The notes beneath the pieces were generated by a model. That model ran no database searches. It was not told where the DNA came from and saw only the letters and a list, made by a program, of their open reading frames with translations. A stretch of 64,000 bases of DNA, taken from positions 43,822-107,821 of the forward strand of contig CAIRAY010000143.1 of NCBI GenBank assembly GCA_903876665.1, in the 5' to 3' direction. Each line of letters starts with the position of its first letter. Within the stretch, counting starts at the first letter, position 1. Below, piece by piece: positions 8,446 to 16,866 of the stretch. The translations under genes were made by a program, and so were the position numbers. The DNA is from an uncultured Fibrobacterota bacterium (GTDB taxonomy: Bacteria > Fibrobacterota > Fibrobacteria > Fibrobacterales > Fibrobacteraceae).

Positions 8446-9561
8446 ATGAAGTTTGAAGCCCCCAAATCAGTGATTTTTGAAGCCCTTCAATCGGCTTCCT
8501 ACGCGGTACCCAACAAGTCTACCCTGCAAATTTTGAATAATTTTTTGCTCCGCCTGGAGGGGAATTTCCTGGAAATTTCCGCTACCGATCTGGATTTGGG
8601 AATTCGTGTCCGCACCGAGGTCACCGGCCATCGGGACGGCTCCGTGGTCGTCAACGCCCGCAAACTTCTGGACTTGGTCAAGGTTCTTCCCGACACGCCC
8701 GTCAGCCTGAGCGTGGATGATTATCTACTCCGCATTTCCTGGGGACAAAAGGGCAAAGCCAGCATTACTGGATTCGACGCTTCTGACTTTCCTGCCTTCC
8801 CCGAACTTGGCGAAGGCCAAGCCTTCTCGCTGAATCGGACTGAGCTCGCATTTTTGGCCGACAAAACCAATTTTGCCGTTTCTACAGATTCCACCCGCCT
8901 GACGCTGAACGGCGTTTATCTCGAAAGCCGTGAGAATCTCCTGTACTGCGTTGCCACGGATGGCCACCGCATGGGTCGCGCCTTTATCGAACAAGAGGCC
9001 CAGGCCCTGCAAAAAGGCATCATTGTTCCGCCCAAGGCGATTTCGCACGTGTTGCGCGCCGTTGGTGACGATTCCGCCATCGAAATCCGCGTTGATGATT
9101 CCCACATCCTGTTCTCTGGGGAAAATATTCAAGTCGTCTCCAAGCTGATCGAAGGCCCCTATCCCAAATACGAAAGCGTTATTCCGCTTCAGTTCGAGCG
9201 CACCATCCAGGCCAACCGCACCGAATTCGGCCAAGTCATCAAGCATGTTTCGGCCATCGCCAACCAGCGCACCAACCAAATCCGCCTGGCCCTGGAAGAC
9301 GGAAACCTCGAAATTTCTGCCTCTGACGCGAACGCCGGTGGCGAATGCCGCGAAAGCTTCGCAGTCACCCACCAGGGCAATGGCCCCTTTGTAATTGGCT
9401 TCAACGGCAAATACCTGGGCGAAATCCTCGCCATGTGCCCTTCGGAAGAAATCCTCATGAAACTGAATTCGGCCGTGGGCGCCTGCGTGATCGAGCCCGT
9501 GGGTGAAGGACTTGATTTCTTTTTCCTGCTCATGCCTTTGCGCTTAGTGGACGATAACTAA
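8446..9561 (+). CDS. dnaN: DNA polymerase III beta subunit (sliding clamp)
   Basis: A 371-residue protein with the three-domain clamp architecture. The N-terminus (MKFEAPKSVIFEALQSASYAV) and the domain 1 segment NNFLLRLEGNFLEISATDLD are characteristic, VATDGHRMGRA marks domain 2, and the C-terminus ends with MPLRL, the conserved part of the protein-binding cleft. It forms a ring on DNA and tethers replicative polymerase. An AAGGAC site precedes the ATG. It is not next to dnaA, gyrB or recF here, unlike many origin regions; instead a 52-residue membrane protein precedes it. Confidence 0.96.
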   Translation: MKFEAPKSVIFEALQSASYAVPNKSTLQILNNFLLRLEGNFLEISATDLDLGIRVRTEVTGHRDGSVVVNARKLLDLVKVLPDTPVSLSVDDYLLRISWGQKGKASITGFDASDFPAFPELGEGQAFSLNRTELAFLADKTNFAVSTDSTRLTLNGVYLESRENLLYCVATDGHRMGRAFIEQEAQALQKGIIVPPKAISHVLRAVGDDSAIEIRVDDSHILFSGENIQVVSKLIEGPYPKYESVIPLQFERTIQANRTEFGQVIKHVSAIANQRTNQIRLALEDGNLEISASDANAGGECRESFAVTHQGNGPFVIGFNGKYLGEILAMCPSEEILMKLNSAVGACVIEPVGEGLDFFFLLMPLRLVDDN

Positions 9562-9592
9562 CAGGGAAGACATTTTGTTTCCCTGGTAGTCC

Positions 9593-10816
9593 ATGCAAAC
9601 CAGAACCTCACATCTTTGGGGAATTCTCCTCGCCATTGCCATCGCGACCCCCGCGCAGGCCATTTTGTCGTGGCAGAATTCAGCCACCTTGGGAAACGGC
9701 AGGGCGATCCCCGGGAACACCGCCAGCGTGAGCGGAAACCCCGCCGCCATTGAGCAACCCCGCCGCGTCACGGGCGAAGCTGGTGTTTCGGTTGCAGGTT
9801 CCGATACACCCATGCAAATCTTTTCGGCCTGGACCTTCCCAGGTGGGCGAGAATCCATGATGGGACTCTCCATTGTTGAACCAAATCCCGGATCCATCGA
9901 CAACCACCGTATTGGGGTTTCCGGAGTTTCCCGGATTTTTGAGGGAACTTGGATCGGAGTGCTCGGAACACTACAGCGCACGCCTTCCGACGGCAATCTG
10001 GATCTAGGCTTAGGAGGCTACCACCGCATCAATTCCCGCTTGCGCTTTGGCTGGACGGCTCAAAACTTGACCGAAGCACTCGATACCTTGGGCTGCAACC
10101 GGTGCGATGAGCGCCTGTTTGGAATCGGCTCGGCCTGGTTTTTCGACCGCAAAGAAAGGTTTTCTTTCTTTGTCGATGCTCAAATGCGAAGCTTTAGCAA
10201 GAATGGCTGGCTAGCAACGGAGCCCGCCCTGGGGTTCACCGCAGCTTTCGGAGACAACCGCAACCTCCAGGTCATCGCCTCCGCCCAAGGTGCAGATGTT
10301 TTCAGCGACCCCCAAGCCCGCGTGGCGGCGGGCATCGTTTTTCAACAATATTTTTATTCCACCCTGGTGAGCCTACGCTATTCCCTGACTGAATTTCCAG
10401 TACTTGGATTCGAGCCCCAAACTCCCACCCATTCCATTTCCCTTGGTCTGGTCTGGGATGCTTTTGCCGACCGCACCAACCCGCGTCCCTTTGTGCGCGT
10501 AACTCATCCGCTGATTTCTCCGGACGCCACCGACAGCCTTCCCCGGGCTGCGGATTTTATGCTTCGCATAGACGATGAGAGCGGAAAGCTGGGGGACTGG
10601 AGTCTTGTAATTTACACCGCCCGCAAGGACTTGAGCCCTGGTCAGCTGGTGCGTCGCTTCCAAGGCAAAGGTCAACCGCCCACAAGCATCCACTGGCAAG
10701 CGGACGACGTGTCCAACAACCCTTGCGCCATGGGAATCTACGCCTACCGGCTGATTGTCAAGGACGCAGCCGGAAACCAGGCTTGGACCGACTGGCAACA
10801 TCTCGAAATTCGTTAA
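9593..10816 (+). CDS. Secreted outer-membrane-type protein with C-terminal FlgD-like Ig domain
   Basis: A 407-residue protein with a Sec signal peptide ending near ATPAQA. Residues about 25-280 show alternating polar/aromatic strands (GLGGYHRINSRLRFGWTAQ, RKERFSFFVDAQM) like a PorV/PorQ-type beta-barrel. The last roughly 100 residues (MLRIDDESGKLGDWSLVIY to MGIYAYRLIVKDAAGN) match a FlgD-type Ig-like fold found at the end of many secreted proteins of the FCB group. It likely sits in the outer membrane. It starts 31 nt behind dnaN and overlaps the convergent GH8 gene by 4 nt. The exact family is not certain. Confidence 0.65.
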   Translation: MQTRTSHLWGILLAIAIATPAQAILSWQNSATLGNGRAIPGNTASVSGNPAAIEQPRRVTGEAGVSVAGSDTPMQIFSAWTFPGGRESMMGLSIVEPNPGSIDNHRIGVSGVSRIFEGTWIGVLGTLQRTPSDGNLDLGLGGYHRINSRLRFGWTAQNLTEALDTLGCNRCDERLFGIGSAWFFDRKERFSFFVDAQMRSFSKNGWLATEPALGFTAAFGDNRNLQVIASAQGADVFSDPQARVAAGIVFQQYFYSTLVSLRYSLTEFPVLGFEPQTPTHSISLGLVWDAFADRTNPRPFVRVTHPLISPDATDSLPRAADFMLRIDDESGKLGDWSLVIYTARKDLSPGQLVRRFQGKGQPPTSIHWQADDVSNNPCAMGIYAYRLIVKDAAGNQAWTDWQHLEIR

Positions 10817-12330
10817 TTTATACGCACCAGCCGGCTAACTCGCTCTTTTCCGGAGCGAACCTCAATGGCAATAATCCCGGATTGTGGCAAGGAATTCATC
10901 TGCAGACGGTGTCCGCGCAAATCCGTTACATACAAAGTCGCACCAGGCTGATTCAACAGATTGCAACGAACTTGCAAGGTGCGCCCGCTCCACGAAACAA
11001 ACAGGTCGTTGTCCGCATTGGCTTTATTCAATTTGTGTGTTGCGAGAGGTGGCGGAGGAGGATTTGCAATGTCGTAACGGATGTCGCTATAGGCTCCTGC
11101 CATGAGCGACACGCCCCACCAGGCGAGGAACTGATCAAAGTAATCTTCGTTGTGCAGAGTGTCCTCACCGGCTGCGTCCGTGGCTCGGCCAAAATAATTG
11201 GCACCGGGGGTGTAATATTTTCCCATCTCCACGCTCAGAGATTCCGCCAAAGTCATGTTTTCAGCTCCCATGGCTCCGGCGGCCCACATGGCAATGGTCA
11301 GCGGGCTATGCTCCCTGCGAGGACGGGTGAGTGCACCACCATTGAATACAAACTGCGCATTGGCATCGACCAGCTGGCCATCCATCTGGTAAAAGTTTGC
11401 TGTGCTGGCTCCACCTTTGCTAAGCAGAAAATTGGCCGATTTTGTCAGGAATGATTTAGCCCGGGGCTCGTTAAACCATATCGCGTCCGTTCCAATGCGC
11501 CACAGGGTGCGGATGGCATCCTTGTACATGGAGTGCCCCTGATCAAAGGCGTTGTATCCCGGGCCCGAAGGCAAAAGGGCGCCCGCACCGTTGCACCAGT
11601 CGGGAGTAAGACCCAAATCATTCACATCAGCGGCCTCCAGGGTGCGGTATGCCTGATCAATCAGGGCCATCCAATTGTGGCCCGCATTCGAATCAAAGTC
11701 CTTGTAAATTCGATAGAAGGCGGGGGTGTAATAGCCAGGATTCAAGCTTCCGTAGCCACCCCAACCATCTCCGGGTCTTAAATGGTACTCGCCATTGCGC
11801 TGTTCCACCATGGTCCCCCAAATCGTATTGAGCATGGTTTGAGCGCGCACGGCGTAGGTCGGGCCACCGTTGGGTAGCGAATAGCCCGTCCACACCTTTG
11901 CCTTTACCAAAGAATCCGCAAGGATCAACATGGCCGCGACATCCTGGTCCGCATCCGTGGCGGCCCCTCCATCCCCCGAGTTCCCTCCCGTGGAATTTCT
12001 ACGCCAAACCAGACAGGAGCCATTCCACATAAATTTTTCCGTTGCTGCCCAAATGCTATTGAAAGTGGTCTGGTCCCCTGCAAACAGAGCCACCATCATG
12101 CCATAGCCTTGTCCTTCGGATACAGCATCGCCCGGAGTTTCGGATTTGGGACGGTGCACAAGTCCGGTAGTCCAGGGCTGGATATTACGGGCCTTGATCC
12201 CTTGCCACACAAGGTCCAGAGCCGGCGTCCAGTCTTTGCTGACTTTTGGGCGCGCATTGGGCACATCGAGCAGAGCGGCACTAGAAGTGCCCGCAACCAG
12301 AAGGAGGAAACAAAGGAAGGAACGTAACAT
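10813..12330 (-). CDS. Secreted glycoside hydrolase family 8 enzyme (endoglucanase-like)
   Basis: A 505-residue protein: signal peptide MLRSFLCFLLLVAGTSSA, then a GH8 (alpha/alpha)6 barrel of about residues 20-425, then a Pro-rich linker and a C-terminal beta domain of about 75 residues. SEGQGYG (71-77) carries the catalytic acid Glu72 and ATDADQD (124-130) carries the conserved aspartates. GH8 enzymes cleave internal beta-1,4 bonds of cellulose, xylan or chitosan; the subfamily is not resolved here. The tail (TLYVTDLRGHRL to SRLVRIN) resembles a type IX secretion sorting domain. The ATG at 12330 is preferred over an upstream start because it gives a proper signal peptide and follows a CGGAG ribosome binding site. 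It is divergent from the AGE-like gene. Confidence 0.9.
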   Translation of the reverse strand: MLRSFLCFLLLVAGTSSAALLDVPNARPKVSKDWTPALDLVWQGIKARNIQPWTTGLVHRPKSETPGDAVSEGQGYGMMVALFAGDQTTFNSIWAATEKFMWNGSCLVWRRNSTGGNSGDGGAATDADQDVAAMLILADSLVKAKVWTGYSLPNGGPTYAVRAQTMLNTIWGTMVEQRNGEYHLRPGDGWGGYGSLNPGYYTPAFYRIYKDFDSNAGHNWMALIDQAYRTLEAADVNDLGLTPDWCNGAGALLPSGPGYNAFDQGHSMYKDAIRTLWRIGTDAIWFNEPRAKSFLTKSANFLLSKGGASTANFYQMDGQLVDANAQFVFNGGALTRPRREHSPLTIAMWAAGAMGAENMTLAESLSVEMGKYYTPGANYFGRATDAAGEDTLHNEDYFDQFLAWWGVSLMAGAYSDIRYDIANPPPPPLATHKLNKANADNDLFVSWSGRTLQVRCNLLNQPGATLYVTDLRGHRLQMNSLPQSGIIAIEVRSGKERVSRLVRIN

Positions 12331-12478
12331 GGGACATCTCCGATACAGGGGCAGGAATGTCATTAAAACTACCTTCGAAATTTTTGGGCGCAAGAGAAAG
12401 CACAAACAGCCTTGGTTCCCCCCGTAACCAATAGATAATTAGCTACCCTTAACCCATTCAATTCTTCGAGATCGCAAT

Positions 12479-14281
12479 ATGGCAACCCTAAAAACCATTC
12501 GCAATAGCCTTCTGGCCCTCTTGCTTCTGCTGGCTGCAGGCCAGGCGGCCTTTGTTCCAACCAGCGTTTTCTTTACCCAGCCTGATACCGGGCGCCACTT
12601 TGTGAAGGCCAGCGCGGACTTCTGGAAGAACTACATCGATGCGGATTCGGGCGGGTTTTATAATAACGTGGACTTTGAAGGCAATGTATTCAGCACCATG
12701 AAGAATATGAGCCCCCAGTCCCGCCTGGGATATGTATTCACCCGCGCCTTCATGGTCACGGGCGACACCAATTACCTGACCTTGGCCGAACACGCGGTGC
12801 AATTCCTCTATGACCACGCCTGGGACAATCTTTCTACCCAAGGTGGCTGGAACTATTCATCCTTTCGCGGTGGCTACACCGGATCCTCCACTTCGCGCTG
12901 GTCCTACATGCAGCATTACGCGCTGCTAGGCCCTATGGCCCTTTTCGAAGCCAGCGGTGGCCAACGTTTTGCCCGGCCCGGGGCAACCAACCATTGGGAT
13001 TGGATCCAAAAGGGAGTTACATTCAACAATACCTATCTCTGGGATCCCACCACAAGTCGCGAAGGCTACTATCAATACTATTCCCTCACCAGCGGCGGAA
13101 GTGGAAAAGGATTCACGGCCACCGTCGACGCCATCACCACCCATGCCGAAGAGCTGGCCCTCATTACCGGCGAATCCCCTTACAGACAACGTCTGGTGCG
13201 CCTTGGAGACGCCATGGCCAAACACATGGTCCCCGCAATCGACAGCCCGGGTGTGGCTCTGGGCATGCCCGAGGAATTCAATACAAACTGGAGCATTAAT
13301 CGCGCCAACACTTACGCCATGGTGGGCCACACTGTAAAAACCGTTTGGTGCCTAGGCCGGGTGAACCTGGTCCGACCCGATACACTCTATTTGAAAGCAG
13401 CCGAAAAAACGTTCAATCACCTTTGGAGCCAGGGATTCATTGATTCGGAGAATGGTGGACCTTATTATGAATTCACCTGGAGCCTGCCCACTTTTGCTGC
13501 CAACAAAAAGAACTACTGGATGCTTGAGCAGGGGTACAATGCGGGAATCATGCTTTCCTATCTCACCAAAGTCGATTCCATTCGCGACCACGCCTTGCGC
13601 ATGGCGGAAGGTTCCATCAACTTTTTCTTCAATCACTTTGCCCAAAGCAATGGATCGGCCATCATGGCTACCGATGCCACGGGAAGCATCATGGTAGACG
13701 ACAATGTTGGAGATGAATGGGACGCCGGATACCATGCCACCGAATTCGCCTGGCTCAATTACCTTTACGGGTCACTGCTTTACAAGCGTTCGCCGGTAAC
13801 CCTATATTATCGTTTTAATTCATCAACAACAGCACAGCAAATCCACCTGACTCCGATCATGCTCACAGGCGATAGCTTAGCGATAATCTCAGTCAAGAAA
13901 GGCACCCAGACCTTCGCGAACTTTAACGCCCAGACCCGCACTATTTCTTTGGCAGCCAACGAGGGCGGAGTATTCCAGGTGACTTTTGGATACTCGAGCA
14001 GCGGAAGCGCGATCCAAAAAGCAGACCCTAAGCCCAACTTCTCGGCTAGTTACCACCAGGGATCCCGTTTGTTGCAAATCGATTTGCCCCGCTCGGAAAT
14101 TCTGAATATCCGCAGCGTAGATGCCACGGGAAAAACCCTTGCGGTGTGGGCCAAACAAGGCTTTAACGCAGGCATCCACCCGCTTGCGGTACCTGCTAGC
14201 CTGCCGCCGGGCCTTTCCTGGGTCATCGTAGCGAGCCAATCCCACAGAATGGTCCTTCCGGTATTCTTGGCAAATCCATGA
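12479..14281 (+). CDS. Secreted AGE-superfamily (N-acylglucosamine 2-epimerase fold) protein with C-terminal sorting-like tail
   Basis: A 600-residue protein with a Sec signal peptide (to about GQAAF) and an (alpha/alpha)6 barrel. Characteristic AGE elements include GGFYNNVDFEGN near residue 60, SRLGYVFTRAFMVTGD, MVGHTVKTVWCLGRV (likely catalytic His), YWMLEQGYNAGIML, and GYHATEFAWLNYL (second His). Known AGE enzymes are mostly cytoplasmic sugar epimerases or isomerases (for example cellobiose 2-epimerase), so a secreted form is unusual. About 150 C-terminal residues form beta sandwiches ending in a sorting-like tail. It may act on oligosaccharides released by the divergent GH8 enzyme, or be a hydrolase of the same fold. 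Stop and next start overlap (ATGA). Confidence 0.7.
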   Translation: MATLKTIRNSLLALLLLLAAGQAAFVPTSVFFTQPDTGRHFVKASADFWKNYIDADSGGFYNNVDFEGNVFSTMKNMSPQSRLGYVFTRAFMVTGDTNYLTLAEHAVQFLYDHAWDNLSTQGGWNYSSFRGGYTGSSTSRWSYMQHYALLGPMALFEASGGQRFARPGATNHWDWIQKGVTFNNTYLWDPTTSREGYYQYYSLTSGGSGKGFTATVDAITTHAEELALITGESPYRQRLVRLGDAMAKHMVPAIDSPGVALGMPEEFNTNWSINRANTYAMVGHTVKTVWCLGRVNLVRPDTLYLKAAEKTFNHLWSQGFIDSENGGPYYEFTWSLPTFAANKKNYWMLEQGYNAGIMLSYLTKVDSIRDHALRMAEGSINFFFNHFAQSNGSAIMATDATGSIMVDDNVGDEWDAGYHATEFAWLNYLYGSLLYKRSPVTLYYRFNSSTTAQQIHLTPIMLTGDSLAIISVKKGTQTFANFNAQTRTISLAANEGGVFQVTFGYSSSGSAIQKADPKPNFSASYHQGSRLLQIDLPRSEILNIRSVDATGKTLAVWAKQGFNAGIHPLAVPASLPPGLSWVIVASQSHRMVLPVFLANP

Positions 14282-15042
14282 TTCCAGCCCAAATTGTAGC
14301 CCTCTGCGACCGCCTCAGCGAGGTGACGTATGAGAATTTGACCAAGATTATTCGCTATGCACGCACGGGAAGCGCGGACCGAGCCCAGAAGCTGGATGAC
14401 AGCCACCAGAACGATGTGGACCACTGGATGGGCGGAGGAACTTGCTTTTCCATCACCTGGCATTTATACCAGCAACTACAGGCCATGGGTTACCAGCCCC
14501 GATTGCTCATGGGCCATAAACGCAACCACCGCAACATCCACTGCGCTCTTTCCCTACGCATTCAACAGGATTGTCACACGACATTGGACTCTACAACCTT
14601 ATTTTTTGACCCTGGGTATCTTATTTTTGACCCTCTGGAGATTCCGCCTTCTCAAGCCAAATCCTTTTACCCCTTGCGCCCCAATGCGGTGGAGTTACGT
14701 CAGGAATTGCCCGGAGTGCTGGCCCTGTGGACCGGCTCCTTGGAGCAGCCACTCAAGTTACGCTTTGAATTCCCCCTCGCGGGTGTCGATGAACAAGAAT
14801 TCCATGTCCATTGGAAGGCCAGCTTTCATTTAGAAATGATGACTTACCCCGTCCTCAATCGCCTGGATCGGTCCCAAGGCATTCAGTATTACTACCAAAA
14901 AGGGAACCTGGTCACCCGCCATAGCCAGGGCTCCACGCTGGTGCGCATTGACCCGGGCGATCAAGTCAAAGTGCTGAGTGAGACCTTCAAGCTGGACGCG
15001 ACAGTCATTCAGGACGCCCTGGGAATCCTCCAAAAACATTGA
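14278..15042 (+). CDS. Arylamine N-acetyltransferase-like protein (Cys-His-Asp)
   Basis: A 254-residue cytoplasmic protein without signal peptide. GGTCFSITWHLYQQLQAMGY (about residues 51-71) matches the NAT/transglutaminase-like catalytic Cys helix, NIHCALSL (about 83-90) supplies the His, and LDSTTLFFDPGYLIFDP (about 101-117) supplies the Asp. Typical NATs are 260-280 residues and transfer acetyl from acetyl-CoA to arylamines; the fold also hosts amide synthases of natural-product loading, so the acyl acceptor is open. The start overlaps the AGE-like gene stop by 4 nt, so translational coupling is likely. Why a secreted sugar enzyme would be coupled to it is not known. Confidence 0.65.
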   Translation: MIPAQIVALCDRLSEVTYENLTKIIRYARTGSADRAQKLDDSHQNDVDHWMGGGTCFSITWHLYQQLQAMGYQPRLLMGHKRNHRNIHCALSLRIQQDCHTTLDSTTLFFDPGYLIFDPLEIPPSQAKSFYPLRPNAVELRQELPGVLALWTGSLEQPLKLRFEFPLAGVDEQEFHVHWKASFHLEMMTYPVLNRLDRSQGIQYYYQKGNLVTRHSQGSTLVRIDPGDQVKVLSETFKLDATVIQDALGILQKH

Positions 15043-15085
15043 ATTCGGGGCGTTGACAGACCCCATTTTTAAATTCCTGTGGCAA

Positions 15086-15113
15086 TTGTCTGGGAGGTTT
15101 GATAGACTATACC
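15086..15113 (+). promoter_or_regulatory. Putative promoter of the chemoreceptor gene
   Basis: TTGTCT (15086-15091), a 16-nt spacer, and TATACC (15108-15113) lie 28 nt before the ATG at 15141, whose TGGAA ribosome binding site is adjacent. Confidence 0.5.
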
Positions 15114-15140
15114 TAGATAAAATTTCTCTACTGGAATCCA

Positions 15141-16817
15141 ATGAAGATTAATGTTTTGTTTTCCATTTATTTTTCGGCCATAAGCCTTCTCCTTTGCTCG
15201 GTGTTTGGAGCCTTCCAATATTTTTCCGCCAAAACCCAGTACAACGAAAACCTGCAAAAGCGTCTAGTGGACATTGCGGCAACCGTTTCCGGCACACTGG
15301 ATGTGGAAGGGCATGCCACGCTCACCAAGGTTGAAGACGAACAAACCGACACATACAAACGAATCAAAGAGAGCTTCCACAAGTCGATCCAGGCCAATCC
15401 AGACATCCGCTTCCTCTATTCCATGCGGAAGGGTCCTGATGGAACAGTTTTGTTTGTCGTGGACGGAGAGATGGATCCAGCCGCCATGTCTCATGTGGGC
15501 GATGTCTACGCGGAAGCATCGGATATGGTCAAATCATCCCTTTCATCCCTGGCGAAGGGCATGGCAGACCCCGAACCCTATCAAGACAAATGGGGGACAT
15601 TCCAGTCTGGCTACGCGCCCATCATCCGGGCCGATGGAACCCAGGATGGGATTATTGGAGTGGATGTTTCCGTGGGAAAAATCAAGGAGGCCATGGATGG
15701 GCTTTTGCTTCGTACGATCCTCCTCTCCCTTTTTCTCAGTCTTTTGGGTGCCGGACTTGGGTTCTTTTTAGCAAAACGGATCGTGGATCCCGTGCAAATT
15801 TCTATTGGACATTTGACATCCATGACCGAGTTCGACCTTTCGCGAGATCTGCCTCCCCACCTGCTGAACCGGACCGACGAGATCGGCCAGCTATTGAATT
15901 CGACCCAATCCCTGGGAGAGACCTTGCGAAAAATGGTGGGGGACCTTTCACAAGGAGTCGAGACCATTAAAAATTCGACGGAAAAATTTGCCACCAATTC
16001 AGCGCAAATCCAAGTAGAATCAGACAAGTCCAGCACCCAAACCAGCAAAGTGACACGATCGAGCCGGCAAATCGACAGTAGCATCCGCGAAATTTCGGGA
16101 TCTACCGCAGCGATGTCCGACAAGGTCCTGACCATTGCCGCCGCAGTAGAAGAATTAACTTCGACCACGCGCGAAATTTCCAAGAACTGCTCCGAAGAAT
16201 CCGAAGCCGCCAAGCAGGCGGACAAGCAAGCCAATGACGCGAAAGTCGTCATGGAAAATCTGAGCGATTCAGCCCAAAAAATCAGCAGCGTCATCGACAC
16301 CATCACCGACATCGCGGAGCAAACGAACCTGCTCGCCCTGAATGCTTCGATCGAAGCGGCTACCGCTGGCGCGGCCGGCAAGGGGTTCGCCGTGGTGGCC
16401 AGCGAAGTTAAAACCCTGGCGGCACAGGTTTCCGTGGCAGCCGAAGAAATCGCGAACCACATCGACGCTATGCAGGTGCAGACACGCCACGCCATTGACG
16501 CCATTCGCTCCACCACCACGGGAATCGACCGCGTCAATACGCTTTCCATGACTGTGGTCAGCTCCGTGGATGAACAAAGCAAAACCATTCAAGAAATCGC
16601 TACCACCATTTCAGGAACCAGCTTTGCCGCAAAAGCCATCGCCAAAGATTTGGGATACGCCTCCAACAATCTCAATGACGTAACGCAAAGCATTGCCGGA
16701 ATTGAAGTCGCTACCGGTAGCGCAGCACGTGGCAACCAGGCCATGAGCGCCACCTCCGCAGAACTATCCAAGCTCGCAGACGAACTGGCCCAGATGGTTT
16801 CCAAGTTTAAGGTTTAG
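15141..16817 (+). CDS. Methyl-accepting chemotaxis protein with extracytoplasmic sensor domain
   Basis: A 558-residue receptor: membrane helix 1 (about 7-25), a periplasmic PDC/Cache-like sensor (about 30-180, including [20 protein letters not shown] and a [10 protein letters not shown] strand), helix 2 (about 188-210), HAMP (about 210-262), and a long cytoplasmic signalling hairpin whose tip [20 protein letters not shown] (about 394-413) is canonical and contacts CheA/CheW. It ends SKFKV with no CheR-tethering pentapeptide. Ligand unknown. It implies a Che pathway and motility elsewhere in the genome. It has its own promoter and is convergent with the EAL gene. Confidence 0.94.
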   Translation: MKINVLFSIYFSAISLLLCSVFGAFQYFSAKTQYNENLQKRLVDIAATVSGTLDVEGHATLTKVEDEQTDTYKRIKESFHKSIQANPDIRFLYSMRKGPDGTVLFVVDGEMDPAAMSHVGDVYAEASDMVKSSLSSLAKGMADPEPYQDKWGTFQSGYAPIIRADGTQDGIIGVDVSVGKIKEAMDGLLLRTILLSLFLSLLGAGLGFFLAKRIVDPVQISIGHLTSMTEFDLSRDLPPHLLNRTDEIGQLLNSTQSLGETLRKMVGDLSQGVETIKNSTEKFATNSAQIQVESDKSSTQTSKVTRSSRQIDSSIREISGSTAAMSDKVLTIAAAVEELTSTTREISKNCSEESEAAKQADKQANDAKVVMENLSDSAQKISSVIDTITDIAEQTNLLALNASIEAATAGAAGKGFAVVASEVKTLAAQVSVAAEEIANHIDAMQVQTRHAIDAIRSTTTGIDRVNTLSMTVVSSVDEQSKTIQEIATTISGTSFAAKAIAKDLGYASNNLNDVTQSIAGIEVATGSAARGNQAMSATSAELSKLADELAQMVSKFKV

Positions 16818-16866
16818 CCCGTAACCACTACATTGTTGTAGCAAATACCGTTGTGGCCGTTCCCCT

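Noticed and set aside
15611..16588. 325-residue minus-strand frame opposite the first chemoreceptor
   Set aside because: Shadow of the coiled-coil signalling domain; Ser/Ala-rich with no domain match.
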